Assembly (NCBI RefSeq): GCF_013248965.1
Contig: NZ_JABRVQ010000002.1
Span: 124,001-188,000, forward strand
Origin: Psychrobacter okhotskensis
GTDB taxonomy: Bacteria > Pseudomonadota > Gammaproteobacteria > Pseudomonadales > Moraxellaceae
Reading direction: 5' to 3'
Length of the DNA stretch: 64,000 nt
The notes beneath the pieces are model-generated. The model worked only from the letters and a program-made list of their open reading frames with translations. It was not told the origin of the DNA and did not search any database. The stretch's first letter is position 1. Every line of letters starts with the position of its first letter. The translations under genes were made by a program, and so were the position numbers. Positions 46,309 to 55,303 of this stretch are shown in pieces.

Positions 46309-46815
46309 TTAAGCATGACGATAGTCTGATTTTCCACCTGTTTTTGTCACCAAATGAATATTATCAATAACGATATCATGCGATAGCGCTTTGGTCATAT
46401 CGTAGATGGTCAAACAAGCAATGCTAACGGCGGTTAAGGCTTCCATCTCGACCCCAGTTTTATGCGTGACTTTGACAGTGCCGCTGACGATAATGGCATT
46501 TAGGTCGTCATCATAAGCAAAGGCTAGACCAATCTTGTCTAGCGGCAATGGATGACACAGTGGAATCAAATCGTGGGTGCGCTTGGCGGCCATAATACCG
46601 GCGATATGCGCCGTCTGAGTAATGCTACCCTTTTTGGTCATACCATCAGCAGCTTTGATTTGCGCATAAATCTCGCTTGGGAAACGCACTTGTCCGACTG
46701 CATTGGCTTCTCGCGTCGTTGCCGTCTTGCCACTGACATCAACCATGGTAATATCGCCGTTGCCGTCTAGATGCGATAAGCTAGATTGTCTGCTTTCCTG
46801 ATTATTGCTATTCAT
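46309..46815 (-). CDS. moaC: Cyclic pyranopterin monophosphate synthase
   Basis: MoaC converts the MoaA product to cPMP in molybdenum cofactor synthesis. The 168-residue sequence has GNGDITMVDVSGKTATTREA, MAAKRTHDLIPLCHPLPL and THKTGVEMEALTAVSIACLTIYDM, the defining active-site stretch with Lys and Asp residues. The Shine-Dalgarno-like AAGAGAC ahead of the ATG is the last unit of the 13-base tandem repeat at 46823-46900. Confidence 0.95.
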   Translation of the reverse strand: MNSNNQESRQSSLSHLDGNGDITMVDVSGKTATTREANAVGQVRFPSEIYAQIKAADGMTKKGSITQTAHIAGIMAAKRTHDLIPLCHPLPLDKIGLAFAYDDDLNAIIVSGTVKVTHKTGVEMEALTAVSIACLTIYDMTKALSHDIVIDNIHLVTKTGGKSDYRHA

Positions 46816-46822
46816 TGCTAAT

Positions 46823-46900
46823 GTCTCTTGATAAGGTCTCTTGATAAGGTCTCTTGATAAAGTCTCTTGATAAAGTCTCTTGATAAAGTCTCTTGATAAA
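46823..46900. repeat. Six tandem copies of a 13-base unit between mobA and moaC
   Basis: GTCTCTTGATAAR is repeated six times without indels; the first two copies end AAG and the last four AAA. On the transcribed minus strand each unit contains CAAGAGAC, a Shine-Dalgarno-like sequence, and each contains a TTATCA segment. It fills nearly the entire 88-base gap between mobA and moaC. Copy number could vary by slippage. Confidence 0.85.
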
Positions 46901-46903
46901 ATT

Positions 46904-47632
46904 TTATAAATCGCTTAACACTGCGCAGGCACGTTGAAAATCTTCAGGGGTATTAAAGTTGGTCAGATGCTGCCAATTTTCTGTCAAAGGCACCGCTTGC
47001 GTAAGAGGCTTGATAAATGACATGACACGGCGTTGACCGCTATCAACATAAGCCTTCAGATCAGGCTCAACACTTAATTGATACAGCCCCAATAATGGAT
47101 ATAGATGGCTATCATCGGTTAGACAAACCACTTTTTTATCGGCCGCTTGACTAATCACTGGTTGTAATTTTTGCCACAAATCAGTTGCCGGTATTAAGCT
47201 ATCGCAGCTAATAACGAGTAACCATGAGGAGCCGGATTTTTGGTTTGGCGTTGTATCAGTGAGCTTAGCTAATGTCTGCAGAGCTGATTCAATAGCAACC
47301 AAAGCCCCGCCATTATCGCTCTGTTTGTCATCTTTCATAGGAGTGTAATCAGTAATATGCATAATTGGAGATTGTATATTACTAACAGTTAAATCTAAAT
47401 CAACCGTAAAACCGCGCTCATTGTCTGCAATCATAATCAGTATATTGAAATCAGCGGCATTTGAATCAGCCGCTGTTAGTTCAAGGGCATGACGCACATG
47501 ATAGTCTAATAGCCGCTCACCTGTCGACAGAGTGAGCTCCGCTTTGGGCGTGCCCATACGCTTGGACGCACCACCCGCTAAGATGACTACGCCTGCCAAG
47601 CTATTTAGATGTGGTGCAGTATCAACCATCAT
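46904..47632 (-). CDS. mobA: Molybdenum cofactor guanylyltransferase
   Basis: MobA links GMP to molybdopterin to form MGD, needed by DMSO-reductase-family enzymes such as nitrate reductase. The nucleotide-binding start is GVVILAGGASKRMGTPKAEL; the mid-region has ISCDSLIP and the end FNTPEDFQRAC (NTPED). The 242-residue length slightly exceeds the usual 190-200, with a polar insertion near 85-130. It begins 6 bases after the moaB stop. Confidence 0.88.
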   Translation of the reverse strand: MMVDTAPHLNSLAGVVILAGGASKRMGTPKAELTLSTGERLLDYHVRHALELTAADSNAADFNILIMIADNERGFTVDLDLTVSNIQSPIMHITDYTPMKDDKQSDNGGALVAIESALQTLAKLTDTTPNQKSGSSWLLVISCDSLIPATDLWQKLQPVISQAADKKVVCLTDDSHLYPLLGLYQLSVEPDLKAYVDSGQRRVMSFIKPLTQAVPLTENWQHLTNFNTPEDFQRACAVLSDL

Positions 47633-47638
47633 TGAATA

Positions 47639-48169
47639 TCAGTCATGGCTAGGATTTTGTGCCAAAAAGTGCGGCACAAAATTGCATGGACGAGTACGGC
47701 TATCGAACTGCTCTTTTAAGATATTTTCCCAGCCAGTACGACACGCGCCTGATGAGCCCGGTAAGCAAAATATACCGGTGCCATTTGCCATGCCAGCAAC
47801 CGCTCGTGATTGTACCGTAGACATGCCAATTTCATCTTTTGAGATGAGACGAAACATTTCACCAAAGCCATCGATCGACTTATCAAACAGTACTTTTACC
47901 GCTTCTGGCATGCTATCTCTGATAAAAAATCCCGTACCGCCCGTCGTAATCACTGCATGAACCTTTGGATCTGCAATCCAACCACTGATCACCGCTCTTA
48001 TCTGGTAGATATCATCAGAGATCAATTGACGGTCTGCTAAATGATGCCCTGCTTCGGTTAAGCTGTCTACCAAGTATTGTCCTGAGGTATCTTCTGCAAG
48101 TGTTCGACTGTCAGAGACGGTTAATACGGTAATATTAAGCGGTGTAAATGCTGTAGCGGGTTTGCTCAT
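47639..48169 (-). CDS. moaB: Molybdopterin adenylyltransferase-type protein MoaB
   Basis: The MogA/MoaB family activates molybdopterin for molybdenum insertion. The 176-residue protein has VLTVSDSRTLAEDTSG, AVITTGGTGF and the late FCLPGSSGACRTGWEN, which match MoaB. GAGGAAAC precedes the ATG. It sits between moaA and mobA. Confidence 0.92.
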   Translation of the reverse strand: MSKPATAFTPLNITVLTVSDSRTLAEDTSGQYLVDSLTEAGHHLADRQLISDDIYQIRAVISGWIADPKVHAVITTGGTGFFIRDSMPEAVKVLFDKSIDGFGEMFRLISKDEIGMSTVQSRAVAGMANGTGIFCLPGSSGACRTGWENILKEQFDSRTRPCNFVPHFLAQNPSHD

Positions 48170-48226
48170 AGAGTTTCCTCGAGAAGGTGATGTTAATGTT
48201 TAAAAAAGCGTAACGTGCTTATTAAT

Positions 48227-49339
48227 TTAACCGCCAATGATTGACAGGTTATGCATAATGCCGCTATTGGCATCATGCAAATGATGGTGCTCAGGTTTAA
48301 TCGGCATAAAGCTATATAGATCATTGACTAAACCTTGCACATCGTTAGTCTGTAGATGCTGACGAATATCATAGTTGCCTTGATCGAATAAGCACAGATG
48401 CACTTTGCCTTGACTGCTCACCCGCAGGCGATTACAGGTATCACAGAAATGCGCCGCGTAAGGGGCAATCATACCAATGCGTCCCATATAATCAGGATGG
48501 CTGTACTCTACCGCTGGACCATCACTACTGCCGCGCTCATGTGGCTGCCAGCCATGCTCTAATAAATAATCGGTAATAATATCGGACTGGGCATGCTGAG
48601 CAAAAAACAGATCGCTATTGTCGCTGGTCTGCATGAATTCAATAAATCGATAAGTCACTCGCCTATCTTTGACGTAGTCGATGGCATCTATCAGATTTTC
48701 AAAGGCAGTTTCTGCCATCAACACACTATTAATTTTAAGCTTAATATCCGTGGTTTGCAGCAACGTATCCATGTCAGCAAGTAGTTGTGGCAAGCTATCA
48801 AAGCCTGTCATCTTGTGAAAAGTAGCGGCATCAAAGCTGTCCATGCTGATATTTAACTGGTCGAGCCCAGCTGCTTGCCAACTGGTTAAATGCTTACCCA
48901 GCTTATAACCATTACTGGTCATCGCCACCGTTTCAATGCCATCAGTTTGTTTGATGGTTTCAATAATCTCGACGACATCGCGACGGATAGAGGGCTCACC
49001 ACCAGTGATTCTAACTTTTTTGGTGCCGACTTGAGCAAAGCCGCGTATCAGTGTGGCAATCTCAGGGACACTAAGCTCATCATCAGGGCGTTTGCCTTGA
49101 TAGCCGTTCGGCAAACAGTATTCACAGCGAAAGTTACAGAAGTCGGTAATAGACAAACGCAGATAGGTAAGACGTCGAGCAAAACCATCAGTTAACGGTT
49201 GAGAGTGCTCAATATCTTGCTCGGTAGGTGCTGTTACAGACGGGGCTTGATAATTATCAAAAGCCGTAGCGGCTGTTAATGTAGACATACTAGGCGAATA
49301 CAGTTGTGCATGGCCTATCTTAATGTTGTCATCACTCAT
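48227..49339 (-). CDS. moaA: GTP 3',8-cyclase (MoaA)
   Basis: MoaA is a radical-SAM enzyme that starts molybdenum cofactor synthesis from GTP. It has the SAM-cluster motif CNFRCEYC near residue 68 and GGEPSIRRDV. A second C-terminal cluster is formed by CDTCNRLR and a later Cys (VHLCLF), and the C-terminal Gly-Gly (SIIGG) is present. An N-terminal extension of about 50 residues, rich in Ser/Thr/Ala, precedes the catalytic domain. The length is 370 residues. Confidence 0.95.
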   Translation of the reverse strand: MSDDNIKIGHAQLYSPSMSTLTAATAFDNYQAPSVTAPTEQDIEHSQPLTDGFARRLTYLRLSITDFCNFRCEYCLPNGYQGKRPDDELSVPEIATLIRGFAQVGTKKVRITGGEPSIRRDVVEIIETIKQTDGIETVAMTSNGYKLGKHLTSWQAAGLDQLNISMDSFDAATFHKMTGFDSLPQLLADMDTLLQTTDIKLKINSVLMAETAFENLIDAIDYVKDRRVTYRFIEFMQTSDNSDLFFAQHAQSDIITDYLLEHGWQPHERGSSDGPAVEYSHPDYMGRIGMIAPYAAHFCDTCNRLRVSSQGKVHLCLFDQGNYDIRQHLQTNDVQGLVNDLYSFMPIKPEHHHLHDANSGIMHNLSIIGG

Positions 49340-49461
49340 ATTTTCCTACCATCAGTAGTGCTTGTGGGCAGCATTACTTTATTATTCGTGTTTGGCCTAC
49401 CATTGTATGATTTATTTTCAGTTTTTTTGTAGTCATCTTATAGAGATTTAGAAAACTTTCA

Positions 49462-50757
49462 CTACGCATGTAGCCAAGGGAACGGCTGCACAATGACGCT
49501 ATCACCTGATGCCACATTACCACTGTCTTTGTCCAAAACAACAAAGCAATTCGCTCGGCTAAGCTGTTTGATTCTATGTGATTGCTGACCTGAGAAGCAC
49601 TCAACTTGATAACTGCCAGCGTCGTTTTGTGTGAGAACACCGCGCTGAAAGTCCTTACGACCAGCTGATTTTTTGATATCGTTTGTGAGCGTTGCTTTGA
49701 CACTCAATTGCATGGGTCGCTCTGCTAAATCAGCGCCTGACATTTGCCACAATGCTGGTATCACAAACTGTAACGCCCCAACGACCGTCGATAATGGATT
49801 GCCCGGCAGACCAAAATATAACACGGGCTTAGCTATATCTTGGTTTAATTCACCAAACACAAACGGCTTACCCGGCTTCATCGCGACTTTATAGTGGTTA
49901 ATTTGACCCAGCTGTTCAATCACGGTAGTCAAAAAATCATAATCACCAACCGAGACGCCAGCCGTTGATATCAGGACATCGCAGTCTTGCATCGCTTTAT
50001 TGACAGCGGCAGTCGTCTGCTCTAGATTGTCAGGGATAATGCCGTAATCACGAATGGTCACTGGCAGATCAGCCAGCATGGTTTTGAGTGTAGGCGTATT
50101 AGAATTATATATTTGCGCCAAGCTTGTCAGCTCATTGCCAATAGCAACCAGCTCATCACCAGTTGCTAACAGGCCTACCGTCAATGGCTGAAACACCTTG
50201 ATTTGGCTGACGCCCAAATTAGCCAATAAGCTAATATCAGCAGCATTAAGACGTTTACCTACCTTCAATACGGCCTCGCCCGATTCGATTTCTTCACCTT
50301 GTTTGCGAATATTGTTATCGATCTGAGCCGTTTGCGACAGCGTCACCGTGTAAGGTTTTGATTTATCGATTGTGTCTCTAATAGTGGCAAAGTTAGTATT
50401 CTCTTGCATGATGACCGTGTCACAGCTATCTGGAACGACGGCGCCAGTAAAGATACGTACACCTTGTCCCGCTGTTAACTCGCCAGTATAAGCACTGCCC
50501 GCTTGTGATTCGCCAATGATTTGAATGCTGCTGTCGTTTGATATATCGCTGCCATGAGCGATCGCATAACCATCCATCGCTGATAGATTCTGTCTTGGTA
50601 TATCGAATGTTGCGGTGATATGTTGCGCCAGTATTTGATTACGACTGTCTAGCAGCTCACAGGTGTTGAGCACCCTTGTTGGCAATGGAAAGTCATTATT
50701 ATTATAAGTATCTACGCGCAGCTTTATCGCTGTCTGTAACGCTTCCATCGTAATCAT
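49462..50757 (-). CDS. moeA: Molybdopterin molybdenumtransferase
   Basis: MoeA inserts molybdenum into adenylylated molybdopterin. The 431-residue protein has QNLSAMDGYAI, IFTGAVVPDSCDTVIMQE, LLATGDELV, DVLISTAGVSVGDYD and YFGLPGNPLSTVVGA, in the usual four-domain order. It is the first gene of the minus-strand molybdenum block; the following 720 bases upstream (50758-51477) would carry its promoter. An internal ATG at 50748 is possible. Confidence 0.95.
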   Translation of the reverse strand: MITMEALQTAIKLRVDTYNNNDFPLPTRVLNTCELLDSRNQILAQHITATFDIPRQNLSAMDGYAIAHGSDISNDSSIQIIGESQAGSAYTGELTAGQGVRIFTGAVVPDSCDTVIMQENTNFATIRDTIDKSKPYTVTLSQTAQIDNNIRKQGEEIESGEAVLKVGKRLNAADISLLANLGVSQIKVFQPLTVGLLATGDELVAIGNELTSLAQIYNSNTPTLKTMLADLPVTIRDYGIIPDNLEQTTAAVNKAMQDCDVLISTAGVSVGDYDFLTTVIEQLGQINHYKVAMKPGKPFVFGELNQDIAKPVLYFGLPGNPLSTVVGALQFVIPALWQMSGADLAERPMQLSVKATLTNDIKKSAGRKDFQRGVLTQNDAGSYQVECFSGQQSHRIKQLSRANCFVVLDKDSGNVASGDSVIVQPFPWLHA

Positions 50758-50991
50758 AGGGGAACACTCAGTTTGTCGGTTGTTATTAGTATTACATTAT
50801 AGTGAGGCATTGCTAACAGTTTATCATCTGTAGCCCGTATTTTTTGCTATCAGCGTTAATTGCATCTCTTCTACTTGTTGTAGTCGATTTTATATATTTT
50901 CAATGCGAGTGTACTTAAGTTTTTGATAGCACCATACAAATAAGTTCATATAGCACCCTGCTCGTTAAACACTAACAGATAATCGATATTA

Positions 50992-51256
50992 GGGCATGTC
51001 CTCAATCTGAACGGAAGAGACTAAACAGGCTAAATACTACCAAATTGTATCAAATAGCTGGTCAATATCTCGATACTATAGTCAAGGAATTTTAGAATCG
51101 CTACAAGGCGACCGACCGCAGATAGTACACTGAGTACATCTAGGGCGGGCAACACCGTAGCGGTTTAAAAATGCTCTGACTATATCTGCGCTATTTTCCT
51201 TGTTTGACTGCAATTTACCTCATTTTTATCGCCATTTTTAAAATGATGACATGCCC
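50992..51256. mobile_element. 265-bp MITE-like element with GGGCATGTC inverted termini
   Basis: The left end GGGCATGTCCTCA and the right end TGATGACATGCCC are inverted repeats. The interior has no frame. A second, smaller element with TATAGTCA ends is nested within it at 51077-51184. No clear target duplication flanks it. A transposase is absent, so it would depend on a full-length element elsewhere. Confidence 0.65.
51077..51184. mobile_element. Nested 108-bp TATAGTCA element, family 3
   Basis: It begins TATAGTCAAGG and ends CTCTGACTATA, inside the GGGCATGTC element. The core TAGAATCGCTAC and GTAGCGGTTTAAAAATG form an imperfect inverted repeat around CCGACCGCAGATAGTACACT. Its ends are the same as families 1 and 2 but its core differs. 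Nesting shows that it inserted later than its host element. Confidence 0.65.
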
Positions 51257-51364
51257 GAATAGTGAGTACTTAATTTTAACTGCTTAATTTTCAATGCGAG
51301 CCTTTTAACTCAGTACCTTTTAAGTAAGCTGCTACCTGTAAATCAATGCCTTTAGATAGGGCAT

Positions 51365-51394
51365 AAAAAAGCACCTTAATCTAGGTGCTTTTTT
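51365..51394 (-). terminator. Terminator after the lytic transglycosylase gene
   Basis: AAAAAAGCACCT and AGGTGCTTTTTT form a 12-bp stem with a 6-base loop, about 85 bases beyond the stop at 51478. Confidence 0.8.
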
Positions 51395-51477
51395 AGAGTC
51401 ATCACTATAAAAAATTATGAACACAGTCGTCAAAAACGGTGGCGTTGATTATTACATAATAGCGCCAGCAACCAACT

Positions 51478-52782
51478 TCACCATGATGTCAATGAAGAAG
51501 CACTCCGCTGACTGATAAAACCATCTGGCGTTTGCCCGTTATCGGCTTGCCAACGCTGGAATGCTTTGCGCGTGTTGGTACCGATAATACCATCTGTGCC
51601 TTTGGTATCATAACCTGCACTGGTTAAGCGCTGCTGCAATCTGGTCACTTGAGAAGTCGATAATGGGTTTTCATAGCGCGGCCATGATTTTCGTAGACCA
51701 CTTTGCCCAGCCAGTGCTTTACCCAGCAAGCTCACACCCAGCGCATAGCTCGATGAGTTGTTATAAACCTTGATCACATCAAAATTTGGGCTTAACAATA
51801 GCACTGGGCCATCTTTACCCGCTGGTAGCCATAGCTCCATTTGCGTATTGGCATCGAGATACACATCATCTATGGTATCAACGCCAAGCGCCGCCCATCT
51901 GGCTGCAGGTTGCTTGCTACCGACCACTGAATAATCAAATGAAGCCGGAACCGTTACTTCATAAAAAGGCGCCAGACCGCGAACCCAGCCTGAGTTGCTG
52001 AGATAATTGGCCGTAGAGGCTAAGGCATCGCCCGTTGACCATGGGTTGCGGTGACCATTACCATCACCATCGACACCATGCTCTAACCAAGTACCTGGGA
52101 TGAACTGCGTTTGTCCCATGCCGCCAGCCCAAGAGCCTTCTAACTGTGACCACGACACATCACCACGCTGCAATAGCGTCGCTAATGATAGTAACTGCGT
52201 TTCGGCGAACTCTTGGCGACGACCGTCATAAGCAAGGCTAGAGAGCGCGCTTGGTAAATCGCTATTGCCAGTCACCACGCCGTATGACGACTCCATGCCC
52301 CAAATCGCGGCGATGGTTTCTGCACTTACCCCATACTGCGATTCTAATTGTGACAAAAATGCCCGTTGCTCAGCAAACTTGCGCTTACCCGTACTCACAC
52401 GCCCATCTGATACCGCAGAATCAACATATTCCCACGGCATTTTTGAAAACTCTGGCTGTCCTGAGTCAAGCGAGATGACCTGCTGATTTAAGTAAGCAGA
52501 ATCCATCAGACGTCGAATCGTTGAGGCATCATAGCCTGATGACAGCGCGCGCATGGAGAAGTCAGACTTCCAATCAGAAAAGCTGTTGTAACTTGGTTTT
52601 GCCACTGGCTGCGGCTTGACGACCGGTGCCGGTGTTGGCTTTACTTGAATGGTTTGGGTCTGGGTAATCTGTACATTACCTTGACGCACAGGCTTGCTGG
52701 GTTTTTGCATCGCCTGTTGACTGGTACAACCGACCATTACTAAGGCAGGGAAAAGGGCAATGTACTGTTTTTTTAACATCAT
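51478..52782 (-). CDS. MltB-like lytic murein transglycosylase with peptidoglycan-binding domain
   Basis: The enzyme cleaves peptidoglycan glycan strands at the outer membrane. A lipoprotein signal (FPALVMVGC) opens the protein. The catalytic domain has AIWGMESSYGV, with the catalytic Glu, and GGMGQTQFIP. A C-terminal PG_binding_1 domain (RLTSAGYDTKGTDGIIG) closes it. The longest frame starts at TTG (52794); the ATG at 52782 with TTGAGAG just upstream is preferred (434 residues). It lies downstream of nlpD, where rpoS is found in many Gammaproteobacteria. Confidence 0.9.
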   Translation of the reverse strand: MMLKKQYIALFPALVMVGCTSQQAMQKPSKPVRQGNVQITQTQTIQVKPTPAPVVKPQPVAKPSYNSFSDWKSDFSMRALSSGYDASTIRRLMDSAYLNQQVISLDSGQPEFSKMPWEYVDSAVSDGRVSTGKRKFAEQRAFLSQLESQYGVSAETIAAIWGMESSYGVVTGNSDLPSALSSLAYDGRRQEFAETQLLSLATLLQRGDVSWSQLEGSWAGGMGQTQFIPGTWLEHGVDGDGNGHRNPWSTGDALASTANYLSNSGWVRGLAPFYEVTVPASFDYSVVGSKQPAARWAALGVDTIDDVYLDANTQMELWLPAGKDGPVLLLSPNFDVIKVYNNSSSYALGVSLLGKALAGQSGLRKSWPRYENPLSTSQVTRLQQRLTSAGYDTKGTDGIIGTNTRKAFQRWQADNGQTPDGFISQRSASSLTSW

Positions 52783-52879
52783 AAAAACTCTCAAGTATGG
52801 ATAAGTAACTTAGCGATTAGCGGCAACCATTGGCAGCCGTTCATCAAATTTAACGTCTAAGCATTTAAAATCAAAGCAT

Positions 52880-53686
52880 TTAACGTCCAAGTACAGCCCG
52901 TGGATCGATAGGATTGCCATTCAAGCGAACTTGAAATTCTAGGCCGACTTGGTTGGTTTGACCACTGCTACCCATACTGGCAATACGTTGACCAAGTTGT
53001 ACCTGCTCGCCTTCTTTGACCAGTAATTGACTATTGTGAGCGTAGGCGGTGATGTAATTATCGCTGTGGCGAATCATGATGAGGTTACCATACTCTGGTA
53101 GACCATTGCCCGAATACAATACAGTACCAGATTGGCTGGCAAGCACAGGATCACCTTCGTTACCAGCGAACCACATGCCCATGTTACCGGCTGCCGCATC
53201 AAAGTTGCGAACCACTTGGTTACGACTTGGATAATCATAGCCCGATGTCGCGTTGGCCGTTACTTCATATGCTGGCGTTGGCGTGCTGGTGACAGGAGGG
53301 GTATAAGTCGGCTGTGACGGAGCAGAAGTATTAGCACCATTATAAGTATTATAGCGATTGTTGCTAGCTGCCGTTACTGGCGCGCCTTCCCATAGCTTCA
53401 ACCACTGACCGCTATAGATGGTATATTTACTATCCAAACCGTTCATCGCCCCAATTTGACGATAGCTCAAGCGATAGCGTTCAGCGATTTGACTGACCGT
53501 ATCGCCACGCTGCACGCGATGATAGTTAGGAACGCCTTGCGCATTGGTAATAATCTTAGGTCCCACTTGGTTAGCTGATTGGTAAGTAGGCTTCGTCGCA
53601 CAGCCTACTATCGTTAACGATGCTGCTGTCAACGTTCCTATCAATGCTACTGTTGCCAAGCGCGATCCAGCAATAAGCTTCTTCAT
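52880..53686 (-). CDS. nlpD: NlpD-like LysM/LytM-domain lipoprotein
   Basis: NlpD-type proteins activate the AmiC amidase for septal peptidoglycan splitting rather than cutting it themselves. The lipobox is TIVGC. A LysM domain follows (YHRVQRGDTVSQIAERYRL), then a Pro/Thr-rich linker and a LytM domain with GNLIMIRHSDNYITAYAHN. The HxxxD zinc motif of active M23 peptidases is not visible, as in NlpD. The ATG at 53686 has AGGAAA 8 bases upstream, giving 268 residues; the GTG at 53716 is less likely. Confidence 0.88.
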   Translation of the reverse strand: MKKLIAGSRLATVALIGTLTAASLTIVGCATKPTYQSANQVGPKIITNAQGVPNYHRVQRGDTVSQIAERYRLSYRQIGAMNGLDSKYTIYSGQWLKLWEGAPVTAASNNRYNTYNGANTSAPSQPTYTPPVTSTPTPAYEVTANATSGYDYPSRNQVVRNFDAAAGNMGMWFAGNEGDPVLASQSGTVLYSGNGLPEYGNLIMIRHSDNYITAYAHNSQLLVKEGEQVQLGQRIASMGSSGQTNQVGLEFQVRLNGNPIDPRAVLGR

Positions 53687-53797
53687 ACAAGATTTCCTAT
53701 TCTTTATGTTACTCACAAACTCCTTGTGCTAATCACAAGCATTTTGCTAACTTTTATACCGTTTAGTATTTGGCAGCTAGGATTTGGCAGCACCAAA

Positions 53798-54610
53798 TTA
53801 TAGCATTAACGCCGACAACGTATTAAGGGTGTCAGCTGGCGTATGATGCAGGCGCACTGGAGATAGACTAATATAACCCGCTGCCACCGCTTGGTCATCC
53901 GTCATGTTCATGGCCGATGACTGAATATCTTCAGTTTCTAGTGACGATTCATGTTGCCGCTTACGTAGCGATAGCCAATAGGCATCTCTCCCGCGTGGAT
54001 CTACCACATGATGTACAGGCCGTGCTATCTGACTATGTCCCAGACAGGTGATTTTTCGACCTTTAATATCATCAGCATCATTTACATCAGGGATATTAAC
54101 GTTTAATACATGATAGGGCAAACTTTTGAATGCCTCTACTATAGATGTTTCGGTCAACAGTTTGACTATTTCATCGGCGGCCATTTGATAGCGGTGCGCT
54201 TGGTCTTGCTCGTCGCCTTTTATTCTCGCCCCTACCAGAGAAGTCGCAATCGCCGGTAAGCCAAAGAGTTGGGCGGTCAATGCCGCGCCAAAAGTACCCG
54301 AAAAAAATACATCTTGTCCCAAGTTGGCCCCTGAATTGATACCAGTAATCACGCAGTCAAAGCGCGTGTCTTGATACAGCTCGTGTAACGCCAAATAAAC
54401 ACAATCCGCAGGCGAACCATTGACCGCGATAAACCCCGACGGCAACTGCTGAGTATACAACGGCTGAGAGATGCTCAAGGCGCTACTGCAGCCGCTCTGC
54501 TCATTGTTAGGTGCGACCACCTTCACCTCACCAACCTTTGATAAAGCTTGCACCAGCGCTAACAATCCTGGCGCATGTACCCCATCATCATTACTAACTA
54601 AAAATTTCAT
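53798..54610 (-). CDS. surE: 5'/3'-nucleotidase SurE
   Basis: SurE is a metal-dependent nucleoside monophosphatase linked to stationary-phase survival. The 270-residue protein has MKFLVSNDDGVHAPG (metal-binding Asp-Asp), APNNEQSGCSSALS, VNGSPADCVYLAL and ITGINSGANLG. It is a little longer at the C-terminus than E. coli SurE. It is 82 bases from the next downstream frame, nlpD, in the conserved surE-nlpD pair; pcm is missing between them. Confidence 0.94.
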   Translation of the reverse strand: MKFLVSNDDGVHAPGLLALVQALSKVGEVKVVAPNNEQSGCSSALSISQPLYTQQLPSGFIAVNGSPADCVYLALHELYQDTRFDCVITGINSGANLGQDVFFSGTFGAALTAQLFGLPAIATSLVGARIKGDEQDQAHRYQMAADEIVKLLTETSIVEAFKSLPYHVLNVNIPDVNDADDIKGRKITCLGHSQIARPVHHVVDPRGRDAYWLSLRKRQHESSLETEDIQSSAMNMTDDQAVAAGYISLSPVRLHHTPADTLNTLSALML

Positions 54611-54931
54611 TTGTGCTCAATATATTTAGGTTTGACCGTCTGTCTGCTTGTCTACTTTAGGGTGGTAAAATTGCTATAATTAGCCCAGTATTTGACTATT
54701 AATTGCTGAGCGCACCTCACCCCGATGCACCACTGGGAACGATTGTTATCACTCCGTTTTATGCTAACTGTGGTCATTATTAGATAGCACTTTAACCCTA
54801 TAGTCGTGTCAGGTGCAACGATATTATGGGCGATTATACCTGAATCGCTAGCAGACACGAACCCACTCTTTGCGCAGAATTTGCCTGTTGCTTGACAGCA
54901 TCCTTTATTTTTCACGGTAGTCAAACGGCAA

Positions 54932-55076
54932 TATAGTCAGTCCCAAATAAAATGAGTATAAGTATTATAATGCGCCACTGGTATAAATTTTCCTTACTTG
55001 CTGTGTCTAAGCTGACAGAGGCGACGAAAAATTCATCCCAGTAGTACTATGTTTATTTTATAGTGGCTCGACTAGA
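54932..55076. repeat. TATAGTCA family 1 element, copy E
   Basis: A 145-bp element begins TATAGTCAGTCCCAAATAAA and ends TATAGTGGCTCGACTAG. The centre CACTGGTATAAATTTT, then CTGACAGAGG and AAAATTCATCCCAGTAG, is the same imperfect palindrome as in copy A. It lies in the 693-base divergent gap between surE and the gene at 55304. The rest of that gap is A/T-rich with no gene I can support. Confidence 0.75.
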
Positions 55077-55303
55077 TGCAATTAAAACTGGTCGGTAACA
55101 CGTTACAATAGACAACAACGTACAACAATATAAACTTATACTTTTATGCTGACGTAACTTATAGGTTGATGCTACTGATATGTTGCTGCAAAATGCCTTT
55201 GGCTCACAATATATCTACACATAAATCAATATTTTATGTGACTTTTGTTTTTTTACCCATTAACATATGACCATTAAATAAAGATAAGCGAGTGTAATAC
55301 TGA

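Noticed and set aside
46823..46900. Tandem repeats as a CRISPR array
   Set aside because: The 13-base units are contiguous with no spacers and no cas genes are nearby.
50758..50991. Molybdenum-cofactor riboswitch upstream of moeA
   Set aside because: I saw no multi-stem structure resembling the Moco motif in this A/T-rich stretch.
54652..54924. Open frame of 90 codons upstream of surE, minus strand
   Set aside because: It contains part of a divergent promoter gap, has no recognisable domain or Shine-Dalgarno sequence and shows irregular composition.
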